Notes under the pieces: model-generated
The model's input: the letters and a program-made list of their open reading frames with translations, nothing else
What the model was told of the DNA's origin: nothing
Database searches by the model: none
Part shown: positions 1-5,620 of the stretch, piece after piece
Position numbering within the stretch: position 1 is the first letter of the stretch
How the letters are laid out: every line of letters starts with the position of its first letter
Assembly (NCBI GenBank): GCA_013336205.1
Contig: JAAXUD010000217.1
Span: forward strand, 1 to 5,620
DNA length: 5,620 nucleotides
Direction of reading: 5' to 3'
Source of the DNA: Lentimicrobium sp.
GTDB taxonomy: Bacteria > Bacteroidota > Bacteroidia > Bacteroidales > Lentimicrobiaceae
Translations under genes and position numbers: made by a program

Positions 1-1005
1 CGTTATACGGAAGCAAGCCTGGTTAAAAAACTGGAAGAGTTGGGGATCGGCCGTCCTTCAACTTATGCGCCAACCATTTCAACGATTCAGAAACGTGAAT
101 ACGTGGTAAAAGAGGATCGCCCCGGATTTAAAAGGGATTACGAAACGGTTAAACTCAGGAACTCAAAAATCACCGAAGAAACAAAAAGCGAGAATACCGG
201 TTTTGAAAAGTCAAAATTGTTTCCAACGGATATTGGTTCATTGGTGACTACCTTTCTGGTTCAGAATTTTGAAAATATACTGGATTATAACTTTACCGCC
301 AACGTTGAAAAGGAATTTGACGAGATTGCCTCGGGCCAGAAAGTCTGGAACCAGATGATCAGGGAATTTTATCATCCATTTGCAAAACAGGTAAAGGAAA
401 CCCTCGAAAATTCAGAAAAGGTAAAGGGAGAGCGTTTGCTCGGTACCGATCCGGAAACAGGTAAAAATGTCTATGTCAGAATTGGTCGTTTTGGACCTAT
501 GGTGCAGATTGGCGAAGCTGAAGCGGAAGAAAAACCTCGTTTTGCCAGCCTGAAAAAAGGGCAGTCGATGGACAGCCTGGTGCTGGAGGAAGCTATGAGA
601 CTCTTTGACTTTCCCCGGTCAATCGGTAGTTATGAGGAAGCTGAACTTACAGTAGCCATAGGGCGATTCGGACCGTATGTCAAGCACAAATCGGCTTTTT
701 ATTCACTTTCAAAGACTGATGATCCGGTTACTATAGATGCTGAACGTGCAATTGAACTGATTGATGAAAAACGCAAAAAGGAATCAGAAAGAATCATAAG
801 GATTTATGAAGAGGATTCCCAGGTTCAGGTTTTGAACGGACGTTACGGGCCATATATTGCGATTGGCAAATCAAATTACAAAATTCCAAAAGGAACAGAA
901 CCTGTTTCTCTCACGCTTGAACAGTGTCGTGAAATTGCCAAACAATCTGATGCTCAGCCCAAAGCTCCGGGCAAGGGAAGGTTTGCGAAAAAAGCAAAGA
1001 AGTAA
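1..1005 (+). CDS. topA: DNA topoisomerase I, C-terminal part (5' end outside window)
   Basis: Type IA topoisomerase that relaxes negatively supercoiled DNA by single-strand passage. Only the last 334 residues are present; the reading frame is open from base 1, so the TTG at base 40 is internal and not a start. Visible residues 1-32 (RYTEASLVKKLEELGIGRPS and onward) are the highly conserved core segment also seen in E. coli TopA. Residues 95-124 (DYNFTANVEKEFDEIASG onward) match the end of the topoisomerase core. The Toprim domain and catalytic tyrosine lie upstream, off the window. After the core come three C-terminal repeats marked by GRFGPMV (162-168), GRFGPYV (221-227) and GRYGPYI (280-286). 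A Lys-rich tail ends in KKAKK. There is a single cysteine (309), so the four-Cys zinc fingers of E. coli TopA are absent; repeats plus a basic tail instead of zinc fingers are familiar in other phyla. A strong terminator follows. Identification is near certain. Confidence 0.97.
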   Translation, partial: RYTEASLVKKLEELGIGRPSTYAPTISTIQKREYVVKEDRPGFKRDYETVKLRNSKITEETKSENTGFEKSKLFPTDIGSLVTTFLVQNFENILDYNFTANVEKEFDEIASGQKVWNQMIREFYHPFAKQVKETLENSEKVKGERLLGTDPETGKNVYVRIGRFGPMVQIGEAEAEEKPRFASLKKGQSMDSLVLEEAMRLFDFPRSIGSYEEAELTVAIGRFGPYVKHKSAFYSLSKTDDPVTIDAERAIELIDEKRKKESERIIRIYEEDSQVQVLNGRYGPYIAIGKSNYKIPKGTEPVSLTLEQCREIAKQSDAQPKAPGKGRFAKKAKK

Positions 1006-1028
1006 ATAATAAGAAAAACCGGCATAGT

Positions 1029-1063
1029 AAAGGGGCGCTTTTAAAAAAATGGCGCCCCTTTTT
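1029..1063 (+). terminator. Intrinsic terminator of topA
   Basis: A 7-bp perfect GC stem (GGGGCGC at 1032-1038 with GCGCCCC at 1052-1058) is extended outward by three A-T pairs. It encloses a T4A7-rich loop and runs directly into TTTTT at 1059-1063. It starts 24 bases after the topA stop codon. The T run is on the + strand side, so it acts mainly for topA and separates it from the next gene. Confidence 0.9.
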
Positions 1064-1096
1064 CTATTTATGTCGGGTTTTTCCGGAAAATTAATG

Positions 1097-1104
1097 TAGG
1101 TTTG
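1097..1104 (+). promoter_or_regulatory. Candidate Bacteroidetes -7 promoter element for the arginase-fold gene
   Basis: TAGGTTTG matches the Bacteroidetes sigma factor -7 consensus TAnnTTTG exactly. It lies 25 bases before the ATG at 1130, giving a short A-rich leader with no Shine-Dalgarno sequence, as usual in this phylum. No good TTTG -33 element sits at the expected 19-21 base spacing, so this is a half-match. Its position just after the topA terminator supports independent transcription. Confidence 0.45.
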
Positions 1105-1129
1105 AAAATAGAAAAACAATAACCACTAT

Positions 1130-2305
1130 ATGGACATTTCCATTTATTTTGAGCCAGTTACGGAATCGCTGTTTGATGAAACACCAGTCACCACACATCC
1201 TCGTTTAGGGCAAACCCTGATTATTAACAGGGCCGGGAACGATTTTCCAGATTTGACCGGCGTGCAGATTGCCATCATAGGGGTTGTTGATGATCGCAGT
1301 GCAGTAAATAACCAGGGGTGTGCCAGTGGCGCAGATGAGGTCAGACATTACCTGTATAAACTCTACCCGGGTGCCTGGTCAGGAATTATGGTTGATCTGG
1401 GGAATATCCGACAGGGCCATACCATTAACGATACTTATTTTGCGCTTGCCGCTACACTTGAATCATTGATTGCCAACAAGGTTTTCCCGATTGTAATCGG
1501 TGGGGGGCAGGATATGACATTTGCCATGTATTCTGCGTATGCCCATCTTCAGAAAATAATTAATATGGTGGTGGTTGACCCCATGTTTGACCTGGGAGAA
1601 TCTTCAGATGAACTTAATTCACAAACCTACCTGAGCAGGATTATTATGCAGCAGCCTAATTACCTGTTTAATTTTACAAACCTGGGATATCAGACCTACT
1701 ATGTTGATCAGCAGGCACTTGATCTGATGAAGAAACTACTTTTTGATACCTACCGTCTGGGGACCTTGCACGGAAATCTACCGGATACTGAACCGCTGGT
1801 GCGCAATGCCGATCTGCTTTCGTTCGATATTGGAGCCATCAGGGCTGCTGATGCCCCGGGAAATGCCAATGCTACGCCTAATGGATTTTCAGGTGATGAG
1901 GCTTGCCGCATCGTGCGATATGCCGCGATGAGTGATAAGCTTTCCGCCATCGGCTTTTTTGAACTGAACCCTCTTTTCGATCGCAATGGATTAACAGCCC
2001 ACCTGGTGGCTGAAATGGTCTGGTATGTGCTGGAAGGTTTCAATAACCGCAAAAATGACTTCCCGGTGGCCGATAGTGATACTTTTATCCGGTACATTGT
2101 TCCAACCAAAAATTTTGATGATGGGATTGTTTTTATAAAAAGCCGAAAAACTGACCGCTGGTGGATGGAGGTAGTATGCGGACCTGAAAACCGGGAGAAA
2201 TATGCCAGTCATTACATTGTACCCTGTACCTATAACGATTACCAGACAGCCTGTGATAACGAGATTCCCGACCGCTGGTGGCAGATGTATCAGAAGTTGA
2301 TGTAA
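1130..2305 (+). CDS. Arginase/formimidoylglutamase-fold protein with degenerate metal site
   Basis: A 391-residue soluble protein of the ureohydrolase (arginase/agmatinase/formimidoylglutamase) superfamily, with no signal peptide or membrane segment. All three family signature regions are recognisable but altered. GGDHS is GGGQD at 124-128 (His to Gln127). DAHxD is DPMFD at 150-154 (His to Met152, both Asp kept). SxDxDxxDP becomes SFDIGAIR at 231-238 (second Asp to Gly235, Asp233 kept). The later E-x-NP signature survives as ELNP (278-281). Three of the six expected manganese ligands, including both histidines, are therefore missing, and ordinary metal-dependent urea- or formamide-releasing activity is doubtful. 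Residues from about 305 to 391 extend beyond the usual arginase domain and contain DRWW twice (342-345 and 381-384). Such proteins are commonly auto-annotated as formimidoylglutamase in Bacteroidetes; no histidine-degradation genes are nearby to support that. The ATG start has an A-rich leader. The fold assignment is firm; the function is unknown. Confidence 0.85.
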   Translation: MDISIYFEPVTESLFDETPVTTHPRLGQTLIINRAGNDFPDLTGVQIAIIGVVDDRSAVNNQGCASGADEVRHYLYKLYPGAWSGIMVDLGNIRQGHTINDTYFALAATLESLIANKVFPIVIGGGQDMTFAMYSAYAHLQKIINMVVVDPMFDLGESSDELNSQTYLSRIIMQQPNYLFNFTNLGYQTYYVDQQALDLMKKLLFDTYRLGTLHGNLPDTEPLVRNADLLSFDIGAIRAADAPGNANATPNGFSGDEACRIVRYAAMSDKLSAIGFFELNPLFDRNGLTAHLVAEMVWYVLEGFNNRKNDFPVADSDTFIRYIVPTKNFDDGIVFIKSRKTDRWWMEVVCGPENREKYASHYIVPCTYNDYQTACDNEIPDRWWQMYQKLM

Positions 2306-2326
2306 GGCTAAGTAATGAATGGGAAC

Positions 2327-2341
2327 AATTGGTAACCAATT
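2327..2341. repeat. Short palindrome in the convergent intergenic gap
   Basis: AATTGGTAACCAATT is a perfect 7-bp inverted repeat around a single central base. It lies 22 bases after the arginase-fold stop codon, in the 144-base gap before the ruvC stop. As RNA it would form only a weak 6-bp hairpin with a 3-base loop and no adjoining U run on either strand, so it is not a convincing terminator. It could be a protein-binding site or chance. The rest of the gap (2342-2449) is AT-rich, and I see no gene, RNA or strong terminator in it. Confidence 0.4.
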
Positions 2342-2449
2342 ATATAGTGGCTGTTGAAATTTTATTTATTAATAAGCCCGCCCCCAAAGACTGTCTGATC
2401 ACCTTTGAAATAAAAATCAAGTAATTTCTTAGTTACGGGAAGTCTGTAG

Positions 2450-3007
2450 TCATTTTTTAGCCATTCTTCCCGGATTCTGGTCCAGGAAACTTTTCCAGCC
2501 GGTATAGCTTTTTCCGGCACTGTCCGGCACCCGTTGAAAGTAATGGCAAACAGCAACTGCCACTGCATCGGTGGCATCCATGAGCTGAGGAACATCGCCC
2601 ATCTTCAGCAGATTGCCCAGCATGCCTGCTACCTGTTCTTTGGAGGCATTGCCATTACCGGTAATTGACTGCTTGATTTTGCGGGGCGAATACTCAAAAA
2701 TAGGAATTTCACGATAGAGTCCTGCTGCCATAGCCACCCCCTGTGCACGGCCCAGTTTCAGCATCGATTGTACATTCTTCCCGAAAAACGGGGCTTCAAT
2801 TGCGAGTTCATCAGGATGATATTCATCGATCACCTTAAGCACTGACTCGAATATCTTTTTCAGCCTGAGCGCCTGATCTTCCTTATTGCTGAACTTAAAC
2901 ACATCCAATGTAATCAGTTCTATTTTCTTACCTTTATCCACAATTAAACCATAGCCCATAACCTGGGTTCCGGGGTCGATGCCGAGTATAATGCGTTCAC
3001 TTTTCAT
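2450..3007 (-). CDS. ruvC: Crossover junction endodeoxyribonuclease RuvC
   Basis: Holliday-junction resolvase that, with the RuvAB branch-migration motor, cleaves four-way junctions during recombinational repair. The RNase H-like fold is evident. The four acidic catalytic residues are all present: Asp11 in GIDPGT, Glu71 in AIEAPFFGKN, and Asp144 and Asp147 in DATDAVAVAVCH, with His155 closing that motif. The stretch FFGKNVQSMLKLGRAQGVA is highly conserved in the family. The length of 185 residues is normal. The start is the ATG at 3007, four residues before the first beta strand. A longer reading from a TTG at 3046 would add 13 non-conserved residues and overlap the divergent gene, so I reject it. 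The gene stands alone on its strand, convergent with the arginase-fold gene and divergent from the membrane-protein gene; ruvA and ruvB are not here. Looks intact and functional. Confidence 0.96.
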   Translation of the reverse strand: MKSERIILGIDPGTQVMGYGLIVDKGKKIELITLDVFKFSNKEDQALRLKKIFESVLKVIDEYHPDELAIEAPFFGKNVQSMLKLGRAQGVAMAAGLYREIPIFEYSPRKIKQSITGNGNASKEQVAGMLGNLLKMGDVPQLMDATDAVAVAVCHYFQRVPDSAGKSYTGWKSFLDQNPGRMAKK

Positions 3008-3030
3008 AGAATCAGCAGGGTAAGAAAAAT

Positions 3031-4053
3031 ATGGAGTTATCAGCAAAGGTAAAGAAATACTTTAATATCGGCCTTCGCTTCCTGTTTGCTATGCTGGCAT
3101 TCTGGTTTATCTATGAACAGGTATTCCGGAGTGGTGATTATTCAAATTTCCGGAATGAGATTTCTGTAAGACTGCAAGATGCTGATTTCCGTCTGCTATT
3201 AATCTGGGCTACCCTCCTTATGCCCCTGAACTGGGGCATAGAAGCCTTTAAGTGGCAGTTGCTTATCAACTATGTTGAAAAAGTAAATTTCCTGAGTGCA
3301 TACCGGTCTGTTTTGACCGGAATATCAATGAGTCTTTTTACACCAAACAGGATTGGAGAGTTTTTTGGCCGCGTTTTTACACTTAAACTTAACGATCCTC
3401 TTAAAGGGGTATTACTGACTATCGCCGGCAGCATAAGCCAGCTAATGGCAACCTTGTTATTCGGATCAGTTTCTGCGCTGTTTTTCATCAAAGCGTATAT
3501 CGGATTCACGGAACCCTGGCATAGATTCTTTTTTGCAGGGATTGTGATGCTTGTTGTTTTATTTAGTGTGTTGATGGTGATGTTGTTCTTAAGGGCTCCG
3601 CGCATATCAGCCGGGGTACATGCTTTCATTAAGCCGGGGTGGAAAAGGATTCATGAATATATTGCTGTTTTACAGTCAGTTAGCAGGAGAACATTGTTAA
3701 AAGTTCTTTTATTGAGCTTGTCAAGATATGTTGTTTTCAGTACACAGTTTTACCTTCTTCTCCGGGCTTTTGGACTTGAGATCCCTTTTCTCAGCGCATT
3801 TATGCTTATCTCCATGGTTTATTTTGTGGTAACGGCAATACCGACAGTTGCGCTCCTTGATCTGGGAATAAAAGGTTCTGTAGCAATCTATTTTATTAGT
3901 ATGTATTTCACTGATAAAGCGTTTGTCTCCACTTCCATTTTATCGGCGACTACCATTATCTGGATTATTAATCTGGCAGTGCCAGCTTTGCTTGGTTTAT
4001 TGTTTATTAACCGATTGACTATTATCAGAAAACAAGCTGCCGATGGGATTTGA
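3031..4053 (+). CDS. Polytopic membrane protein, lysylphosphatidylglycerol synthase TM/flippase-like family (UPF0104)
   Basis: A 340-residue integral inner-membrane protein of the family covering the transmembrane half of MprF and AglD-like proteins (PF03706 type). It lacks the MprF aminoacyltransferase domain, so it should not itself make lysyl-phosphatidylglycerol. Hydrophobic segments lie near residues 11-28, 53-70, 124-150, 166-187, 222-246, 252-273, 283-293 and 303-327. Between them are conserved polar motifs: NWGIEAFKW (67-75), TPNRIGEFFGR (104-114) and the late IPTVALLDLGIKGS stretch (270-283), which corresponds to the Pro/Gly-rich re-entrant region of the family. The ATG at 3031 is the first possible start, because an in-frame TAG lies at 3007-3009. 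Only AGGG 10 bases upstream hints at a ribosome site. The last 11 bases overlap the glycosyltransferase gene. I infer a role in handling or flipping a glycolipid or lipid-linked sugar; the substrate is unknown. No clear promoter is seen; it would have to lie inside ruvC. Confidence 0.88.
   Translation: MELSAKVKKYFNIGLRFLFAMLAFWFIYEQVFRSGDYSNFRNEISVRLQDADFRLLLIWATLLMPLNWGIEAFKWQLLINYVEKVNFLSAYRSVLTGISMSLFTPNRIGEFFGRVFTLKLNDPLKGVLLTIAGSISQLMATLLFGSVSALFFIKAYIGFTEPWHRFFFAGIVMLVVLFSVLMVMLFLRAPRISAGVHAFIKPGWKRIHEYIAVLQSVSRRTLLKVLLLSLSRYVVFSTQFYLLLRAFGLEIPFLSAFMLISMVYFVVTAIPTVALLDLGIKGSVAIYFISMYFTDKAFVSTSILSATTIIWIINLAVPALLGLLFINRLTIIRKQAADGI
3044..3051 (-). promoter_or_regulatory. Candidate -7 promoter element for ruvC
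   Basis: On the minus strand this reads TACCTTTG, an exact match to the Bacteroidetes -7 consensus TAnnTTTG, 36 bases upstream of the ruvC ATG. A transcript would start near 3037, leaving a leader of about 30 bases. No TTTG is visible at the -33 position. The element lies inside the first codons of the divergent membrane gene, as it must given the 23-base gap between start codons. Confidence 0.4.
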
Positions 4054-5185
4054 ATATGCTGCTGCCTTTATTGTTTCGCTGGCAATTTCCGTTGCGTACC
4101 TTGCCGTAATTCTTTATATAACCTATGGTTGGTTTAGTGTGAAGAAAAGAATTGTCAGGGAAAAGCATCCTTCGACAACGGTTAGCATTATAATTCCCGC
4201 AAGGAATGAAGAATCTTCCATCAGACAATGCCTGTCTGGCCTGTTAAACCAGGATTTTCCAAATCAACTGATCGAGATACTGGTAGTTGACGACCACTCG
4301 GAAGACCAGACCCAAGCGATAGCCCGGGAAATATCACAGTATTCTGCTGAAGTAAAAGTCACAGTACTTTCGTTAACCACCGCTGAAGGGAAAAAGGAGG
4401 CAATCCGGCTTGCCATGAAATTTGCGACTGGATCGCTCATCTTATGCACCGATGCTGATTGCCGGCATCCTGAAACATGGGTTGAAGCTATGGTGGATTG
4501 TTTTGAAAATGAAAATCCGGTATTTATTTCCGGGCCGGTATTGTTAAAATCCGATGGAAGTTTTTTCGGGCTTTTTCAGGAAATTGAATTTATTTCACTG
4601 GTCGCATCCGGGGCCGGGGCCATAGGTTCACATTCACCAATTATGTGCAATGGAGCCAACCTGGGATTTTCAGCAAAAGCATACCGCCATTTGAATCCGG
4701 ATGCTATGAAAAACGGCCAGGCTTCGGGTGATGATGTATTCCTGATGCTCTCAATGAAAAATGATTTTGGTGCAGCGCGCGTTAAATTTCTGAAAAATCG
4801 TGGCGCTATTGTGTTGGCAGAGGCTGCCGGTAACTTTTCTTCACTGATCAGGCAACGTTTGCGTTGGGTTTCAAAAAGCAGGGCTTATCGTGATACTTTT
4901 CTGATTTTTACAGCTATTTCGGTCTTTCTCATCAATGTGGCTATTGTTTCATTTGCAATTACCGGGATCTTTCATCCGGTCCTTCTTTGGTTGTCAGCCG
5001 GCTTGCTCTTTCTAAAAACAATGACCGACCTTCCTTTACTATTATCGTTTGCGCGGTTTGCCGGAAAACAAAAGTTAACCTGGCTTATCCCTTTTGCTCA
5101 GCCCCTGACGGTTTTATTTACCACTTTTACTGCCATTGCCGGCAATCTGGTGAATATAGAATGGAAAGGCAGAAAGGTGAGGTGA
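4043..5185 (+). CDS. Membrane-anchored family 2 glycosyltransferase
   Basis: A 380-residue GT-A fold inverting glycosyltransferase that should transfer a sugar from a nucleotide-sugar donor on the cytoplasmic face of the inner membrane. One N-terminal membrane segment (about 8-29) precedes the catalytic domain. The domain begins at VSIIIPARNEE (47-57), continues with VVDDHS (81-86), and has a metal-binding DxD as TDADC (136-140) and the acceptor-side NGAN (203-206). The probable catalytic-base motif is SGDDVF (228-233), and QRLRW (271-275) is the QxxRW-type motif of cellulose synthase-like and other processive or lipid-acceptor enzymes. Three hydrophobic stretches follow (about 284-308, 312-337 and 345-370), then a short basic tail. 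The start codon lies inside the preceding membrane gene (ATGA-like overlap of 11 bases), which suggests translational coupling. All expected motifs are intact. Donor and acceptor cannot be read from sequence; product could be a glycolipid or polysaccharide. Confidence 0.92.
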   Translation: MGFEYAAAFIVSLAISVAYLAVILYITYGWFSVKKRIVREKHPSTTVSIIIPARNEESSIRQCLSGLLNQDFPNQLIEILVVDDHSEDQTQAIAREISQYSAEVKVTVLSLTTAEGKKEAIRLAMKFATGSLILCTDADCRHPETWVEAMVDCFENENPVFISGPVLLKSDGSFFGLFQEIEFISLVASGAGAIGSHSPIMCNGANLGFSAKAYRHLNPDAMKNGQASGDDVFLMLSMKNDFGAARVKFLKNRGAIVLAEAAGNFSSLIRQRLRWVSKSRAYRDTFLIFTAISVFLINVAIVSFAITGIFHPVLLWLSAGLLFLKTMTDLPLLLSFARFAGKQKLTWLIPFAQPLTVLFTTFTAIAGNLVNIEWKGRKVR

Positions 5186-5201
5186 TGCTTGCTTATTTAT
5201 T

Positions 5202-5620
5202 TTAGGTCCCTTCAGGTTCCATATGTATGGTGCTTATGATTCCCAATTCATCTTTAATCCTGACTTCAATGCGGGTTGCAATTTCATGCGAATCGAACAG
5301 GCTGAGATTATCGGGCAACCGGATATGAAAGGTCATTTCTGTATGATCGCCATACCGGTGAATGTGAAAATGATGCGGTCTCATTTCAAGTAAACTTTCA
5401 CTTACGCAGATATTTTTCACCTGATCAACCATAGTTTTGTCGGGAATTTCCCCCATCATAATATTCATGGCATCGCGTAAAATATCGTAAGCAGCATAAA
5501 AGATCATTAAAGCCACTACAATTCCCAAAACTCCATCGATCCACCAGGCATGACGTCCCAGGAAAATACCAACCAAAATTACCAATGATGAAATTGCATC
5601 TGACCTGTGATGCCATGCAT
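5202..5620 (-). CDS. Cation diffusion facilitator family metal exporter, C-terminal part (5' end outside window)
   Basis: Proton-coupled antiporter that exports divalent metal such as Zn(II), Fe(II), Mn(II) or Co(II) from the cytoplasm. The frame remains open to the right edge, so the TTG at 5585 is internal; 139 residues are visible. They begin with AWHHRSDAISS, which carries the HxxxD half of the transmembrane metal site (TM5 in E. coli YiiP). A hydrophobic helix hairpin follows, split by GRHAWWIDG. Then comes the cytoplasmic ferredoxin-like dimerisation domain, with VDQVKNI, the His-rich HHFHIHRYGDH, DSHEIATRIE and a final IHMEP. Many relatives have Asp where this has Glu in that last motif, so the cytosolic site may differ slightly. 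It is convergent with the glycosyltransferase across 16 bases, too short for a terminator of its own. The metal cannot be predicted, because the first half of the site is off the window. Confidence 0.94.
   Translation of the reverse strand, partial: AWHHRSDAISSLVILVGIFLGRHAWWIDGVLGIVVALMIFYAAYDILRDAMNIMMGEIPDKTMVDQVKNICVSESLLEMRPHHFHIHRYGDHTEMTFHIRLPDNLSLFDSHEIATRIEVRIKDELGIISTIHMEPEGT

Noticed and set aside
2133..2339. Minus-strand frame of 68 codons ending the convergent gap, checked as a possible gene or tRNA remnant
   Set aside because: It is antisense to the well-supported arginase-fold gene, has no family resemblance, and no cloverleaf or T-arm sequence can be drawn in the region.
2362..2595. 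A minus-strand frame of 77 codons overlapping the 3' end of ruvC and running through the gap, possibly a small gene or a frameshifted ruvC tail
   Set aside because: RuvC already ends at a normal length with a typical GWKSFLDQNPGR tail. The part outside ruvC shows no recognisable family, and the start lies in the catalytic region of ruvC, so it is most likely a shadow.
2987..2992. TATAAT upstream of the membrane gene, resembling a sigma-70 -10 box
   Set aside because: It lies inside ruvC with no convincing -35 partner. The Bacteroidetes primary sigma factor prefers TAnnTTTG, so a bare TATAAT in AT-rich coding DNA is weak evidence.
3008..3046. Longer RuvC starting at the TTG at 3046
   Set aside because: It adds 13 unconserved residues and would overlap the start of the divergent gene. 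The ATG at 3007 gives the standard N-terminus just before GIDPGT.
3270..3629. Minus-strand frame of 119 codons inside the membrane-protein gene
   Set aside because: It is antisense to a gene with clear family motifs and membrane segments, and its composition is what the complement of hydrophobic codons gives.
1..5620. Search for insertion sequences, CRISPR repeats, phage genes, toxin-antitoxin pairs or other defence modules
   Set aside because: No terminal inverted repeats, spaced direct repeats, transposase or integrase motifs, or nuclease/toxin pairs are visible. Every sizeable open stretch is explained by housekeeping or envelope genes.

Overview
The window is a stretch of ordinary chromosome, almost certainly from a member of the Bacteroidota (Bacteroidetes). 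I cannot place it below phylum with confidence; a Bacteroidales-like or marine/anaerobic relative is my guess. The evidence is the protein flavour of topA and ruvC, moderate GC with A-rich leaders, no clear Shine-Dalgarno sequences, and two matches to the Bacteroidetes -7 promoter motif TAnnTTTG.

Layout, left to right. (1) The 3' end of topA (DNA topoisomerase I, + strand) runs off the left edge and ends in a strong intrinsic terminator. (2) A monocistronic + strand gene encodes a 391-residue arginase/formimidoylglutamase-fold protein. Half of its expected metal ligands, including both histidines, are replaced, so it is probably not a manganese ureohydrolase. (3) A 144-base convergent gap follows and contains one short palindrome. 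(4) ruvC (Holliday-junction resolvase) lies on the - strand. (5) Only 23 bases beyond its start codon, a divergent + strand pair begins: a polytopic membrane protein of the lysylphosphatidylglycerol-synthase transmembrane/flippase-like family, and a membrane-anchored family 2 glycosyltransferase. The two overlap by 11 bases. (6) The 3' end of a cation diffusion facilitator (CDF) metal exporter converges on the glycosyltransferase with a 16-base gap and runs off the right edge.

How they work together: topA and ruvC are DNA-topology and recombination housekeeping genes. The flippase-like protein and glycosyltransferase look like a translationally coupled pair making or moving an envelope glycolipid or glycan (inference). 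The CDF gene is an independent divalent-metal exporter. I find no mobile element, CRISPR array, RNA gene, phage remnant or defence system. The two points most worth follow-up are the degenerate arginase-fold protein with its extra C-terminal domain, and the compressed divergent start region between ruvC and the membrane gene.
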